Notes: generated by a model from the letters alone, not told the origin. Positions 12,758 through 25,288 are shown, counted from the stretch's first letter. The stretch: DNA of 64,000 bases from Enterobacter cloacae subsp. cloacae ATCC 13047 (GCF_000025565.1 NC_014121.1:1-64000); one strand, 5' to 3'. Made by a program: numbers and translations.

Positions 12758-14050
12758 ATGGATATTCCAGTTACTGCTACAAAGACCGGGCGTCGCCGCT
12801 ACCTGACGCTAATCATGATCTTTATTACCGTGGTCATTTGCTATGTTGACCGCGCCAACCTTGCTGTGGCCTCGGCCCATATTCAGGAAGAGTTTGGGAT
12901 CACCAAGGCGGAAATGGGCTACGTCTTCTCGGCGTTCGCCTGGCTCTATACGCTCTACCAGATCCCGGGCGGCTGGTTCCTCGACCGCGTGGGGTCGCGT
13001 CTGACCTACTTCATCGCCATTTTAGGCTGGTCCGTGGCGACCCTGTTCCAGGGCTTCGCGACCGGGCTGATGTCGCTGATTGGCCTGCGTGCTATCACCG
13101 GCGTTTTCGAGGCACCTGCGTTCCCCACCAACAACCGTATGGTCACCAGCTGGTTTCCGGAGCATGAACGTGCCTCTGCGGTGGGCTTTTACACCTCCGG
13201 GCAGTTTGTCGGCCTGGCATTCCTGACCCCGCTGTTAATCTGGATCCAGGAGCTGCTAAGCTGGCATTGGGTGTTTATCGTCACCGGTGGGATCGGCATT
13301 ATCTGGTCCCTGATCTGGTTCAAGGTCTATCAACCGCCGCGTCTGACAAAAAATATCACCAAAGCGGAGCTGGACTACATCCGCGACGGTGGCGGCCTGG
13401 TAGACGGCGATGCGCCAGTGAAAAAAGAGGCGCGTCAGCCGCTGACCCGCGCGGACTGGAAGCTGGTCTTCCATCGTAAGCTGGTGGGGGTTTATCTCGG
13501 TCAGTTTGCGGTTACGTCGACGCTGTGGTTCTTCCTGACCTGGTTCCCGAATTACCTCACCCAGGAAAAGGGGATTACCGCGCTGAAGGCGGGCTTTATG
13601 ACCACCGTGCCGTTCCTTGCCGCATTCTTTGGCGTGCTGCTCTCGGGCTGGCTGGCGGATAAGCTGGTCAAAAAAGGCGTCTCATTAGGTGTTGCGCGTA
13701 AAACGCCGATTATCTGCGGGCTGCTGATCTCAACCTGTATCATGGGCGCCAACTACACCAACGATCCGGTGTGGATTATGACCCTGATGGCGCTCGCGTT
13801 CTTCGGCAACGGTTTTGCCTCTATCACCTGGTCGCTGGTGTCGTCTCTGGCGCCGATGCGTCTGATTGGCCTGACCGGTGGTGTGTTCAACTTCGTCGGT
13901 GGACTCGGTGGGATCACTGTGCCGCTGGTCATCGGCTACCTGGCGCAGGACTACGGCTTTGGCCCGGCCCTGGTCTACATCTCCGCCGTGGCGTTGATTG
14001 GCGCGCTCTCCTACATCCTGCTGGTCGGCGACGTGAAACGAGTAGGCTAA
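12758..14050 (+). CDS. dgoT: D-galactonate:H+ symporter DgoT
   Basis: Major facilitator (anion:cation symporter family) that imports D-galactonate with protons. The open frame begins at 12713, but the family N terminus [18 protein letters not shown] starts at the ATG at 12758, preceded by GGAG at 12744-12747; this gives 430 residues. Twelve hydrophobic helices are evident, with the first carrying [13 protein letters not shown] and the MFS signature loop DRVGSR between helices 2 and 3. It is the last gene of dgoRKADT. E. coli cbrA, normally downstream, is absent. Confidence 0.95.
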   Translation: MDIPVTATKTGRRRYLTLIMIFITVVICYVDRANLAVASAHIQEEFGITKAEMGYVFSAFAWLYTLYQIPGGWFLDRVGSRLTYFIAILGWSVATLFQGFATGLMSLIGLRAITGVFEAPAFPTNNRMVTSWFPEHERASAVGFYTSGQFVGLAFLTPLLIWIQELLSWHWVFIVTGGIGIIWSLIWFKVYQPPRLTKNITKAELDYIRDGGGLVDGDAPVKKEARQPLTRADWKLVFHRKLVGVYLGQFAVTSTLWFFLTWFPNYLTQEKGITALKAGFMTTVPFLAAFFGVLLSGWLADKLVKKGVSLGVARKTPIICGLLISTCIMGANYTNDPVWIMTLMALAFFGNGFASITWSLVSSLAPMRLIGLTGGVFNFVGGLGGITVPLVIGYLAQDYGFGPALVYISAVALIGALSYILLVGDVKRVG

Positions 14051-14066
14051 TCCCTTCGGATGTTTT

Positions 14067-14095
14067 ACCCTGATGCGATAACTGCGCATCAGGGT
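14067..14095 (+). other. Hairpin enclosing the yidR ribosome binding site
   Basis: A perfect 11-bp stem, ACCCTGATGCG/CGCATCAGGGT with loop ATAACTG, lies between dgoT and yidR. Its 3' arm contains the only Shine-Dalgarno-like AGGG, six bases before the yidR ATG. No T-run follows, so it is not an ordinary terminator. Confidence 0.6.
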
Positions 14096-14100
14096 ATCCC

Positions 14101-15330
14101 ATGAAACAAATCACCTTTGCTTCCCGCAACCACCAGCTCACCAATACCAATACCTGGACACCGGACAGCCAGTGGCTGGTCTACGATGTGCGCCCGTCCG
14201 GGGCATCGTTCACCGGCGAAACCATTGAGCGGGTAAACGTCAGTACGGGCGAGGTTGAGGTGATTTATCGTGCCAAGCACGGCGCGCATGTCGGGGTGGT
14301 GACCGTTCATCCTGCACAAGACAAATACGTCTTTATCCACGGCCCGAAAAACCCGGATGCAGACTGGCAATACGATTTTCACCATCGCCAGGGCGTGATT
14401 GTCCATAACGGCCAGGCGAGCAACCTCGATGCCATGGATATTACCGTGCCCTATACCGCAGGCGCACTCCGTGGCGGCAGCCATGTACACGTCTTTAGCC
14501 CAAACGGGCAGTTCGTCAGCTTCACCTATAACGACCATGTGTTACATGAGCGCGATCCAAAGCTCGATTTACGTAACGTTGGCGTCGCCGCACCCTTTGG
14601 CCCGGTCACCCCGCAGGGCAACCATCCTCATGAATATCCGGGCACCTTCTGGAGCGTGCTGGTAAGCCGCACGACGCCGAACCCACAGCCGGGCAGCGAT
14701 GAGATCAACCGCGCCTATGAAGAGGGCTGGGTGGGCAACGGCAGGCTGGCGTTTATTGGCGATACCCTGTCTGTGAAAGGCGAAAAAGTGCCTGAACTGT
14801 TTATTGTCGATCTGCCCAAAGACGAGCAGGGCTGGAAACAGGCAGGCGATGCGCCATTGCAGGGCACGCCAGAGACGATGCCAGCACCGCCTGCTGGCGT
14901 GCTGCAGCGCCGTCTGACTTTCACCCATCAAAAGGCGTATCCGGGGCTGGTGAACGTGCCGCGCCACTGGGTGCGCAGCAACCCGCAGGGTACGCAGATT
15001 GCTTTTCTGATGCGTGATGACAACGGCATTGTCCAGCTGTGGCTGATCTCACCGGAGGGGGGCGAGCCGCGTCAGTTAACGCATACCGAAAGCGGTATCC
15101 AGTCGGCATTCAACTGGCATCCTTCGGGCGACAGTCTGGGATTTGTGCTGGAAAATCGTATCGCCTGCTGCGACGCGCAGACCGGAGAGGTCACGTTTTT
15201 GACGTCCGATCACGGCAATCCGCCGTCTGCTGATGCGGTCGTCTTTTCCCCGAACGGGCGCGCTATTGCATGGATGGAGGAGAAAGAGGGTTTCCGCCAG
15301 CTGTGGCTAACGGAAACCGTACAGGATTAG
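14101..15330 (+). CDS. yidR: DUF3748 family protein YidR
   Basis: 409-residue protein matching E. coli YidR, of unknown function. Repeated TolB/YWTD-like blades are visible (WTPDSQWLVYDV, HVFSPNGQFVSFTYND, WVRSNPQGTQIAFLMRDD, NWHPSGDSLGFVLEN, VFSPNGRAIAWMEE), so a beta-propeller is likely. No signal peptide is evident, so it is probably cytoplasmic. Propellers of this kind resemble oligogalacturonate lyases, but I see no basis for assigning activity. It is convergent with yidQ, the two stops overlapping by four bases. Confidence 0.92.
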   Translation: MKQITFASRNHQLTNTNTWTPDSQWLVYDVRPSGASFTGETIERVNVSTGEVEVIYRAKHGAHVGVVTVHPAQDKYVFIHGPKNPDADWQYDFHHRQGVIVHNGQASNLDAMDITVPYTAGALRGGSHVHVFSPNGQFVSFTYNDHVLHERDPKLDLRNVGVAAPFGPVTPQGNHPHEYPGTFWSVLVSRTTPNPQPGSDEINRAYEEGWVGNGRLAFIGDTLSVKGEKVPELFIVDLPKDEQGWKQAGDAPLQGTPETMPAPPAGVLQRRLTFTHQKAYPGLVNVPRHWVRSNPQGTQIAFLMRDDNGIVQLWLISPEGGEPRQLTHTESGIQSAFNWHPSGDSLGFVLENRIACCDAQTGEVTFLTSDHGNPPSADAVVFSPNGRAIAWMEEKEGFRQLWLTETVQD

Positions 15331-15662
15331 GGTCGCGGCATCTCGGCGGGCGGGATAACGGCGTTGGTTGCCAGATTTTGCTGCTCGCTTTTCTCAACGC
15401 GCGAGCGTACGGAACTGTCCGTGCGGAACATATCCCAGGGCAGCAAAAGCGTATCGGCCACTGCCGTGAACGGCATATCGAGGATCACCAGGGATTTGGT
15501 GCCCCAGTTCGTGTCATCATCGGAGATCATCGCCGCGCTTGCGCGCGTCCCCGGATATGTTCCTTCTTTACCGCCGGTGTGAGACATCACGCTCGAACAC
15601 CCGCAAAGTAAAACCACCCCGCTGAACGTCGTCAGCTTAATCAGAACATTTTTCATCATCAC
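15327..15662 (-). CDS. yidQ: Small outer-membrane-type lipoprotein YidQ (DUF1375)
   Basis: 111-residue lipoprotein homologous to E. coli YidQ. The signal peptide ends in the lipobox VVLLCGC, with the lipidated Cys followed by Ser-Ser; absence of Asp at +2 favours outer-membrane sorting. Three start codons are possible in the MMMKN stretch and I cannot choose among them. Function is unknown. Its stop overlaps that of yidR. Confidence 0.9.
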   Translation of the reverse strand: MMMKNVLIKLTTFSGVVLLCGCSSVMSHTGGKEGTYPGTRASAAMISDDDTNWGTKSLVILDMPFTAVADTLLLPWDMFRTDSSVRSRVEKSEQQNLATNAVIPPAEMPRP

Positions 15663-15839
15663 TCAGTCATCGTTAATGGCACTGCATAGACCTGCAACTC
15701 TGGGTTATAGCGAGCCTTGTTGAAAATGAATAGCCCAATAACCCCGCACTGTGGCAGCCATCGCAATTTAACCCTTTGTGCTGTTGTCCCAGTCTAAGCG
15801 AGAAGCTCAAAAGTGCAAAAAAAAGTGCGAACGTCGCGG

Positions 15840-15865
15840 TTGAAAACACCGTTTCCAGACCCATT
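15840..15865 (+). promoter_or_regulatory. Sigma-32 heat-shock promoter of ibpAB
   Basis: TTGAAA at 15840-15845 and CCCATT at 15860-15865 are 14 bp apart, matching the sigma-32 consensus (CTTGAAA, 13-15 bp, CCCCATnT). Together with the thermometer below, this accounts for the 310-bp gap between yidQ and ibpA; nothing else was found there. Confidence 0.8.
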
Positions 15866-15871
15866 TTAAGA

Positions 15872-15973
15872 ATGTAACCCGATAACGAGCACGCCTGATG
15901 GGTGTTCGGGGGCGCAATGGCCTGTCCATGGTGGAAGGCTAAAATTTCTCGCTGATTTCAGGAGCTTTTATTT
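15872..15973 (+). promoter_or_regulatory. ROSE-type RNA thermometer in the ibpA leader
   Basis: The roughly 100-nt leader contains TCGCT at 15949-15953, matching the ROSE signature U(U/C)GCU, just before the Shine-Dalgarno AGGAGC at 15960-15965. In ROSE elements this motif pairs imperfectly with the ribosome site and melts at heat-shock temperature. The E. coli ibpA leader is a known case. The 5' end is inferred from the promoter; the fold was not computed. Confidence 0.75.
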
Positions 15974-16384
15974 ATGCGTAACTTCGATCTTTCCCCGCTA
16001 TACCGTTCTGCAATTGGTTTTGACCGCCTGTTTAATCATTTAGAAAATAACCAAAGCCAGAGCAACGGCTACCCTCCATACAATGTTGAGCTGGTTGATG
16101 AAAACCACTACCGCATTGCGATTGCTGTCGCCGGTTTTGCAGAGAGCGAACTGGAGATCACCGCGCAGGACAACCTGCTGGTGGTGAAAGGTTCACATAC
16201 GGCTGAGCAGAAAGAACGTACCTACCTTTACCAGGGCATTGCCGAGCGCAACTTTGAACGCAAGTTCCAGTTAGCTGAGAACATTCACGTTAAAGGCGCG
16301 AACCTGGTCAACGGTCTGCTGTTTATCGAGCTGGAACGTGTGATTCCGGAAGAGAAAAAACCGCGCCGTATCGAAATTAATTAA
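15974..16384 (+). CDS. ibpA: Small heat-shock protein IbpA
   Basis: Alpha-crystallin chaperone of 136 residues that binds aggregating proteins and hands them to DnaK/ClpB. The central alpha-crystallin domain (about residues 35-125) begins at [19 protein letters not shown], and the C-terminal IEIN contains the I-x-I oligomerisation motif. First gene of ibpAB, transcribed from the sigma-32 promoter and probably controlled by the leader thermometer. Confidence 0.97.
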   Translation: MRNFDLSPLYRSAIGFDRLFNHLENNQSQSNGYPPYNVELVDENHYRIAIAVAGFAESELEITAQDNLLVVKGSHTAEQKERTYLYQGIAERNFERKFQLAENIHVKGANLVNGLLFIELERVIPEEKKPRRIEIN

Positions 16385-16489
16385 TGCCGCGGGTCGCGTC
16401 AGCGGCCCACTCAGAATTGCTTGCCGAACCGGGAGCATATGCGAATCCACCAGGATTTGCAGGAACAACTGTGCACAAAAATAAACTGT

Positions 16490-16520
16490 GCCGAACTCGC
16501 TTCTCAGAAGGAGATTTAGT
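16490..16520 (+). promoter_or_regulatory. ROSE-like thermometer before ibpB
   Basis: The ibpA-ibpB intergenic region repeats the pattern: TCGCT at 16497-16501 followed by AAGGAG at 16508-16513 and the ATG at 16521. This fits a second ROSE-type hairpin masking the ibpB ribosome site, as reported for E. coli ibpB. Confidence 0.65.
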
Positions 16521-16949
16521 ATGCGTAACTACGATTTATCCCCCCTGCTGCGTCAGTGGATTGGTTTTGACAAACTGGCTAACGCCCTGCAAAGCACCAC
16601 TGAGCACCAGACGTTTCCGCCGTACAACATCGAAAAAAGCGACGATAACCACTATCGCATCACGCTGGCGCTGGCCGGGTTCCGCCAGGACGATCTGGAT
16701 ATCCAGCTCGAAGGCACGCGTCTGACCGTGAAAGGGTCGCCGGAAAAACAAGAAACCGAGACCAAATGGCTGCATCAGGGGCTGGTGACTCAGCCGTTTA
16801 GCCTGAGCTTTACCCTGGCAGATCATATGGAAGTCTCCGGCGCGACCTTTACCAACGGGTTGCTGCATATTGACCTGGTCCGTAACGTGCCGGAAGCCAT
16901 CGCGCCACAGCGTATCGCCATTAGCGAGCGGCCGGCGCTGAACAGTTAA
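16521..16949 (+). CDS. ibpB: Small heat-shock protein IbpB
   Basis: Paralogue of IbpA, 142 residues, which forms hetero-oligomers with it. The open frame extends upstream to 16488, but [12 protein letters not shown] at 16521, preceded by AAGGAG, is the family start and mirrors IbpA ([12 protein letters not shown]). The alpha-crystallin domain runs from [19 protein letters not shown]; an I-x-I motif is in QRIAIS. Confidence 0.97.
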   Translation: MRNYDLSPLLRQWIGFDKLANALQSTTEHQTFPPYNIEKSDDNHYRITLALAGFRQDDLDIQLEGTRLTVKGSPEKQETETKWLHQGLVTQPFSLSFTLADHMEVSGATFTNGLLHIDLVRNVPEAIAPQRIAISERPALNS

Positions 16950-16965
16950 TGCTGTGCGGGCTGGT

Positions 16966-17002
16966 GCCCTCACCCCAGCCCTCTCCCACAGGGAGAGGGT
17001 GA
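16966..17002. repeat. Dispersed palindromic repeat, copy 1
   Basis: The unit GCCCTCACCCCAGCCCTCTC followed by CCACAGGGAGAGGGTGA contains the inverted repeat CCCTCTCCC/GGGAGAGGG. Closely similar units occur at 43971-44003 (inverted) and 44980-45013. Confidence 0.8.
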
Positions 17003-17011
17003 AAAGTTAAA

Positions 17012-17035
17012 GCCCTGCCCCGGCAGGGCTTTTTT
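17012..17035 (+). terminator. ibpAB rho-independent terminator
   Basis: An 8-bp stem, GCCCTGCC/GGCAGGGC, with a two-base gap is followed by TTTTTT. Confidence 0.9.
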
Positions 17036-17113
17036 GTGCGCCATCACCCATACAACGCCCTTCACCTCTGAGAGAATCCTTAACATAACTAAGGTTATGC
17101 AAGGAAGTGGATC

Positions 17114-18775
17114 ATGAGTGATATCGCGTTAACCGTCAGCGTGTTGGCCCTGGTCGCTGTTGTTGGATTATGGATTGGCAACATCAAAATCCGTGGCGTC
17201 GGGTTTGGGATCGGTGGGGTGCTGTTTGGCGGCATTTTTGTCGGACACTTTGCTGACAAACTCGGGCTGGTTCTCAGCGCCGATATGCTCCACTTTACGC
17301 AGGAGTTCGGCCTGATCCTCTTCGTCTATACCATAGGCATTCAGGTCGGGCCGGGCTTTTTCGCCTCATTGCGGGTTTCCGGATTACGCCTCAATCTGTT
17401 TGCCCTCGGCATCGTCGTAATGGGCGGGCTGGTCACCGCTATCCTGCATAAACTCTTCGCAATTCCGCTGCCCGTGGTGCTGGGCATTTTCTCCGGGGCC
17501 GTGACTAACACGCCCGCGCTGGGTGCGGGCCAGCAAATCCTGCGCGATTTAGGTATCGAACCCGGCATTGTCGACCAGATGGGGATGAGCTATGCGATGG
17601 CTTATCCGTTCGGGATTTGCGGCATTCTGCTCTCCATGTGGCTGGTTCGGGTGCTCTTTCGCATTAACGTCGACAAAGAGGCGAAGGACCACGAAACCAC
17701 GCTTACCAACGGCCATATGCCGATCAAAACCATCAACATCCGCGTCGATAACCCCAATCTGAACAACATGGCGATTCAGGACGTGCCGATCCTGAACAGC
17801 GCCAATATTATCTGCTCGCGCCTGAAACGTGACGAAATGCTGATGGTGCCCGCGCCTGGCACCATTATCCGGCAAGGCGATCTGCTGCACCTTGTCGGGC
17901 AGCCCGGGGATTTAAACAACGCGCGGCTGGTGATTGGTCAGGAAGTGGATACCTCGCTCTCTACCCGCGGCACCGACATGCGCGTGGAGCGTGTGGTGGT
18001 AACTAACGAGCACGTTCTGGGCAAGAAAATACGCGATTTGCAGGTAAAAGAACGTTACGACGTGGTTATCTCTCGTCTCAATCGCGCCGGTGTTGAACTG
18101 GTGGCCAGCCCGGAAGCCAGCCTGCAGTTCGGCGATATTCTTAACCTGGTCGGGCGTCCGTCGTCCATTGACGCCGTGGCGGATATGGTCGGTAACGCTC
18201 AGCAAAAACTGCAGCAGGTACAAATGCTGCCGGTGTTTATCGGTATCGGGCTGGGCGTGCTGCTTGGCTCCATTCCGCTGTATATACCGGGGTTCCCGGT
18301 GGCCCTCAAGCTGGGTCTGGCGGGCGGGCCGCTGATTATGGCGCTGATCCTCGGGCGAATCGGCTGTGTCGGTAAGCTCTACTGGTTTATGCCGCCGAGC
18401 GCCAACCTGGCGCTGCGCGAGCTGGGCATTGTGCTGTTTCTGGCGGTCGTCGGGCTAAAATCCGGTGGCGATTTTGTCGATACGCTGGTCAGGGGGGAAG
18501 GGATGAGTTGGGTCGGCTATGGCATCTTCATCACCGCGATCCCGCTGCTGACGGTCGGCATACTGGCGCGAATGTTCGCTAAAATGAACTATCTGACGCT
18601 GTGCGGCATGCTGGCGGGGTCGATGACGGATCCACCGGCGCTGGCCTTTGCCAATAGCCTGCACGCCACCAGCGGCGCGGCGGCGCTGTCGTACGCTACG
18701 GTCTATCCGCTGGTCATGTTCCTGCGCATCATCACCCCGCAGCTACTGGCGGTGCTGTTCTGGGGGATGAGTTAG
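17114..18775 (+). CDS. yidE: AspT/YidE-family putative transporter
   Basis: 553-residue inner-membrane protein of the aspartate:alanine exchanger (AAEx) family. About five N-terminal helices, two central soluble RCK/TrkA-C domains (roughly residues 200-370, e.g. [20 protein letters not shown] and [17 protein letters not shown]), then about five C-terminal helices. The repeated [13 protein letters not shown] and [13 protein letters not shown] motifs mark the two transport halves. The substrate of E. coli YidE is not established. The 3' end overlaps the convergent yidP by 33 bases. Confidence 0.94.
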   Translation: MSDIALTVSVLALVAVVGLWIGNIKIRGVGFGIGGVLFGGIFVGHFADKLGLVLSADMLHFTQEFGLILFVYTIGIQVGPGFFASLRVSGLRLNLFALGIVVMGGLVTAILHKLFAIPLPVVLGIFSGAVTNTPALGAGQQILRDLGIEPGIVDQMGMSYAMAYPFGICGILLSMWLVRVLFRINVDKEAKDHETTLTNGHMPIKTINIRVDNPNLNNMAIQDVPILNSANIICSRLKRDEMLMVPAPGTIIRQGDLLHLVGQPGDLNNARLVIGQEVDTSLSTRGTDMRVERVVVTNEHVLGKKIRDLQVKERYDVVISRLNRAGVELVASPEASLQFGDILNLVGRPSSIDAVADMVGNAQQKLQQVQMLPVFIGIGLGVLLGSIPLYIPGFPVALKLGLAGGPLIMALILGRIGCVGKLYWFMPPSANLALRELGIVLFLAVVGLKSGGDFVDTLVRGEGMSWVGYGIFITAIPLLTVGILARMFAKMNYLTLCGMLAGSMTDPPALAFANSLHATSGAAALSYATVYPLVMFLRIITPQLLAVLFWGMS

Positions 18776-19489
18776 CAGGTCGTCCGGGTGGATGCGCCGC
18801 AGATGGTAGTCCACCTGGTAATCACTGGTATTTCGGAACATCACGGAATAGTTAAGGAACTCGCCGCTGTCGCTGTAGGAGAGAGAGGTAATACGCAGCA
18901 GCGGCGTTTGCTCCGGCAGGTTCATGTAACCAGCGAGTTGTTTATCGGCCAGTACCGGCGTCAGGCTCTCGTAATTGCCGCTGATTGTAATTCCGCACTC
19001 CTTCTCGATGTAATCAAACTTTGACCCTTCCAGATGCGCCAGCGAGAGGTTGCGAAACAGCTTCACGGGCATAAAGCTGTCCTCCAGCATCAGCGGTTTT
19101 CCGTCCACGTAGCGCACCCGGCGGGAAAAGTAGATCCGCTCATCCACCTGGATCCGCAGCTGGCTGGCGATGGCGGGCGGGGCGGGCATCACTTCAAACT
19201 GCAACACCTTGCTCTGTACCTCTTTGCCCTGCTGACGCAGTACCTCCACCAGCCCGGTGAGGTTGGTGGTTTCATGGTGCACATCTTTGCGTGCTACAAA
19301 CGTCCCGCTGCCGTGCCGCCGCTCAACCAGCCCCCAACTCACCAGCAGATCCAGCGCCTTGCGAATGGTCATGCGCGCCACGCCAAACTCCTGCGCCAGC
19401 GCTTTCTCACCCGGAATGGGGCTGCCGATGTTGTAGTCCGATGAATTCAGCCGTAGCCGTAATCGGTCGGCAATAGATTTGTAGATCAC
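18743..19489 (-). CDS. yidP: GntR/HutC-family regulator YidP
   Basis: 248-residue HutC-subfamily GntR regulator. N-terminal winged helix with [21 protein letters not shown]-terminal UTRA ligand domain ([21 protein letters not shown]). It is divergent from the alpha-glucoside PTS operon with 222 bp between starts, so it is likely the local repressor, with a phosphosugar as probable ligand. Matches E. coli YidP. Confidence 0.93.
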   Translation of the reverse strand: MIYKSIADRLRLRLNSSDYNIGSPIPGEKALAQEFGVARMTIRKALDLLVSWGLVERRHGSGTFVARKDVHHETTNLTGLVEVLRQQGKEVQSKVLQFEVMPAPPAIASQLRIQVDERIYFSRRVRYVDGKPLMLEDSFMPVKLFRNLSLAHLEGSKFDYIEKECGITISGNYESLTPVLADKQLAGYMNLPEQTPLLRITSLSYSDSGEFLNYSVMFRNTSDYQVDYHLRRIHPDDLLTHPPEQHRQ

Positions 19490-19490
19490 C

Positions 19491-19564
19491 AGTAGACCTC
19501 TCTGCCCGTATCAGGGCGTGGATTGCATCCTGACATGTCCATATTTACAGCGAAAAGTAGACCT
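19491..19564. promoter_or_regulatory. Candidate YidP sites (repeated AGTAGACCT)
   Basis: The nonamer AGTAGACCT occurs at 19491-19499 and 19556-19564, 65 bp apart, in the yidP-glv intergenic region. The second is followed by GATTGGTC, making a GACC/GGTC inverted repeat. The TAGACC half resembles HutC-type operators. The function is inferred from position only. Confidence 0.4.
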
Positions 19565-19711
19565 GATTGGTCAAAATAAAACCATGAATGCGATCACGAA
19601 TCGCAGCGGCACGCCATGTTCGCGCATCAGTAACTTCTTATGCTCACCTCAGGCCAGCACAAAACCATAAAGGCCTCTCTCCCCTACAGGTTGTTACGTG
19701 AGGATTTAAAG

Positions 19712-22653
<2,942 letters not shown>

Positions 22654-22660
22654 CCCTCCT

Positions 22661-22684
22661 GACCGGCATCGCCTGATGCCGGTC
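22661..22684 (+). terminator. Hairpin after glvG
   Basis: A perfect 10-bp stem, GACCGGCATC/GATGCCGGTC with loop GCCT, eight bases after the glvG stop. The T-run after it is poor, so termination may be weak. Confidence 0.55.
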
Positions 22685-22745
22685 TCCTTGTCCTGGCCGA
22701 TTTACGCTATGCTGAAGCCTGCCTGCAGCATGACAAGGAGCCTTC

Positions 22746-23093
22746 ATGAAAATTTCCCGCCTCGGTGAAGCCCCGGACTACCGCTTCTCGCTGGCCAATG
22801 AACGTACATATCTGGCGTGGATCCGTACCGCGCTGGGCTTTCTGGCCGCCGGCGTCGGTCTTGATCAGCTCGCGCCCGATTTCGCCACGCCGTTGATTCG
22901 TGAAGTGCTGGCGCTGTTGCTGTGCCTGTTTGCGGGCGTACTGGCGATTTACGGCTATCTGCGCTGGCTGCGTAACGAAAAGGCGATGCGCCTGAAGCAG
23001 GATCTGCCCTATACGCGTGGGTTACTGATCATCAGTGCGATTTTGCTGACAGTGGCGGGCGTGGTGATGGTGCTGGTGGTGTATGGCGGATAG
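22746..23093 (+). CDS. yidH: DUF202 inner-membrane protein YidH
   Basis: 115-residue membrane protein with three predicted helices and the DUF202 N-terminal motif RFSLANERTYLAWIRTALGFLAAGVG. Function unknown. AAGGAG precedes the ATG. It overlaps yidG by 11 bases; the pair is conserved in E. coli. Confidence 0.93.
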   Translation: MKISRLGEAPDYRFSLANERTYLAWIRTALGFLAAGVGLDQLAPDFATPLIREVLALLLCLFAGVLAIYGYLRWLRNEKAMRLKQDLPYTRGLLIISAILLTVAGVVMVLVVYGG

Positions 23094-23430
23094 TCGCAAA
23101 GCGCGGCGCGAAGCGGACCCCGGCCTGCAGCCGGAGCGGACGTCGCTGGCGTGGCTGCGCACGCTGCTGGGGTATGGCGCGCTGATTGCCCTGGCGATTA
23201 AGCACAACTGGCACCGCACGGGGCTACCCTTCTGGATCTCACTGGTTGTGCTGGCGCTGGTGGCCATCATTTTATGGCGCTATACCCGCAGCCGTAACGT
23301 GATGGACGTGGCGCAGGACGATTTTGTGCAGCCGAAGGCGGTGCGGGATAAGTTCCTCATCGCCCTGGCCGTGCTGTCGCTATCACTGCTGTTTGCGGTA
23401 ACCCACATTCAACAAATTGTGCACCTGTAG
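23083..23430 (+). CDS. yidG: DUF202 inner-membrane protein YidG
   Basis: 115-residue DUF202 protein with the motif LQPERTSLAWLRTLLGYGAL and about three membrane helices, homologous to YidH. The two overlapping genes suggest co-translated subunits of one complex. Function unknown. Confidence 0.93.
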   Translation: MADSRKARREADPGLQPERTSLAWLRTLLGYGALIALAIKHNWHRTGLPFWISLVVLALVAIILWRYTRSRNVMDVAQDDFVQPKAVRDKFLIALAVLSLSLLFAVTHIQQIVHL

Positions 23431-23460
23431 GCCGGGTAAGGCGCAGCCGCCACCCGGCAT
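23427..23460. repeat. REP element between yidG and dsdA
   Basis: The palindrome GGCCGGGTAAGGCGCAGCC with GCCACCCGGC is a typical enterobacterial REP unit between convergent genes. Confidence 0.85.
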
Positions 23461-23462
23461 AA

Positions 23463-24749
23463 TTACTTCCCTTTCGCCAGATACTTCGCCATCTCGTCTT
23501 CCGGCACCATGCCGCCGCCGGTCGCCCACACGAGATGGGTGACGTTGGCATCAGCCTGAACACGCAGCGGCCCGGCCATGCCCGCCAGCGCCGATGGCTC
23601 CAGACGAATCCCTTCCTCCTGCGCCAGCCAGCCGAGCATGTCGTACATGCTTTGATCGGAAAGGGTATAGAACCCGTCGAGCAGACGTTCCATCGCGCGG
23701 CCGACGAAGCCCGACGCGCGTCCGACCGCCAGCCCGTCCGCTGCCGTCACGTTGTCGATACCCAGATCCTGCACGGCAATCTCATCGTGCAGGCCGGTAT
23801 AAACTCCCAGCAGCATGCACGGGGAGTGCGTGGGCTCGGCAAAGAAGCAGTGAACGTTGTCGCCAAACGCCAGCTTCAGACCAAACGCCACACCGCCAGG
23901 CCCCCCGCCAACGCCGCACGGCAGATAGACATACAGCGGGTGCTCTGCATCCACCACACGGCCCTGTTCGGCAAACTGCGCCTTCAGGCGCTCGCCGGCA
24001 ACGGCATAGCCCAGGAACAGGGTGCGAGAGTTTTCATCGTCGATAAAGAAGCAGTTCGGGTCGTTTTCCGCCGCTTTTCGCCCTTGTTCCACAGCCACGC
24101 CATAATCCTGCTCATATTCCACGACGGTAACGCCATGGCTGCGCAGTTTGGCTTTCTTCCACTCGCGGGCGTCGGCGGACATATGTACCGTCACCTTAAA
24201 GCCGATGCGTGCGCTCATGATGCCGATGGACATTCCCAGGTTGCCGGTTGAACCCACCGCAATGCTGTACTGGCTAAAGAAGTCTTTAAAGCGCGGTTCC
24301 AGCAGGATGCTGTAGTCATCTTCAGTGCTCAGCAATCCCGCTTCCAGCGCCAGTTTTTCCGCGTGGGTCAGCACCTCGTAGATGCCGCCGCGCGCTTTAA
24401 TCGAGCCGGAGATGGGCAGATGACTGTCTTTTTTCAGCAGCAGCGTTCCGGGAAGAGCCTTGCCAGATTCTCTCTCCAGCCGTTTTTTCATGGCCGGAAT
24501 AGCAACCAGCTCAGATTCGATAATCCCGCCCGTTGCCGCGGTTTCCGGGAAGGCTTTCGCCAGATACGGCGCGAAGCGGTTGAGGCGCGCATGCGCGTCG
24601 TCCACGTCGGCTTTGGTCAGCCCGACATAGGGCAACCCTTCTGCAAGCGAAGTGGTTCGCGGGTTAAGCCACGTGGTCTCTTTCAGAGCCATCAGATCCT
24701 CAACCAGAGGAAATTGTGCGGTTAAAGCAGTGATAGTTGCGTTTTCCAT
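23463..24749 (-). CDS. dsdA: D-serine dehydratase DsdA (14-residue internal deletion)
   Basis: PLP enzyme converting D-serine to pyruvate and ammonia. 428 residues; the Schiff-base lysine is in [10 protein letters not shown] and the phosphate-binding glycine run in [12 protein letters not shown]. Compared with E. coli DsdA (442 residues, as I recall it), about 14 residues are missing in frame near the C terminus: the text runs [20 protein letters not shown] (junction near 23541-23567). The PLP-site motifs are untouched, so activity is uncertain rather than excluded. It follows the truncated dsdX by 17 bases. Confidence 0.93.
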   Translation of the reverse strand: MENATITALTAQFPLVEDLMALKETTWLNPRTTSLAEGLPYVGLTKADVDDAHARLNRFAPYLAKAFPETAATGGIIESELVAIPAMKKRLERESGKALPGTLLLKKDSHLPISGSIKARGGIYEVLTHAEKLALEAGLLSTEDDYSILLEPRFKDFFSQYSIAVGSTGNLGMSIGIMSARIGFKVTVHMSADAREWKKAKLRSHGVTVVEYEQDYGVAVEQGRKAAENDPNCFFIDDENSRTLFLGYAVAGERLKAQFAEQGRVVDAEHPLYVYLPCGVGGGPGGVAFGLKLAFGDNVHCFFAEPTHSPCMLLGVYTGLHDEIAVQDLGIDNVTAADGLAVGRASGFVGRAMERLLDGFYTLSDQSMYDMLGWLAQEEGIRLEPSALAGMAGPLRVQADANVTHLVWATGGGMVPEDEMAKYLAKGK

Positions 24750-24766
24750 AATACGTCTCGTCGCGC

Positions 24767-25084
24767 TCAGATAATGAAAGAAAGCAGGAATGTGCCGCCA
24801 AGTGCAAGCACCGAGGCGATAAACGTCGCCGTCGTATAGTATTTGAAGGTCTCATTCAGGGTCGCGCCGCAGTATTGCTTGACCAGCCAGAAGAGCGAAT
24901 CGGTCACGATCGTGCAGCCAATAGCGCCGGAACCGATGGCAATGGTGATGATCTCCGGGCTTACATTCGGGTAGAGCGGCAGCATCGGCGCGAGAAACGG
25001 GTGAAACTTCAGTTTTACGATGGTTAAAACAATCAACACAATGCTGACAAGCAGCGTTACCACAACCCAGACCGGCGATCCCAT
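24767..25084 (-). pseudogene. dsdX: Remnant of D-serine permease dsdX (large in-frame deletion)
   Basis: The frame encodes 105 residues: the first about 32 match the N terminus of DsdX (VLIVLTIVKLKFHPFLA) and the last about 73 match its C terminus (PMLPLYPNVSPEIITIAIG to TFLLSFII). Roughly 340 central residues, about 1 kb, are missing without a frameshift; the junction is near 24985-24993. Only the first and last helices of a GntP-family permease remain, so transport is very unlikely. The frame stays open through to dsdA. Confidence 0.88.
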
Positions 25085-25288
25085 ATCTCACCTCACCCTT
25101 ATGTCATCTGTGGGTATTGGACGAAAAAACGGCGTGAGCTGACAAACGATAAAAATTGCCGTTCAGGTGAGCCAGATTGGATCAACTGAGTGACTGAACT
25201 CAAAAAAGCGCACTTATTTCGCTGTTGGTTCACATAAATTCATGCCTGGGCGGTATGCTGGGCGCAGAAATAACGTGTGAGAATTGTG

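Noticed and set aside
15673..15864. 63-aa minus-strand open frame upstream of ibpA
   Set aside because: It overlaps the sigma-32 promoter, has no ribosome site and resembles nothing known.
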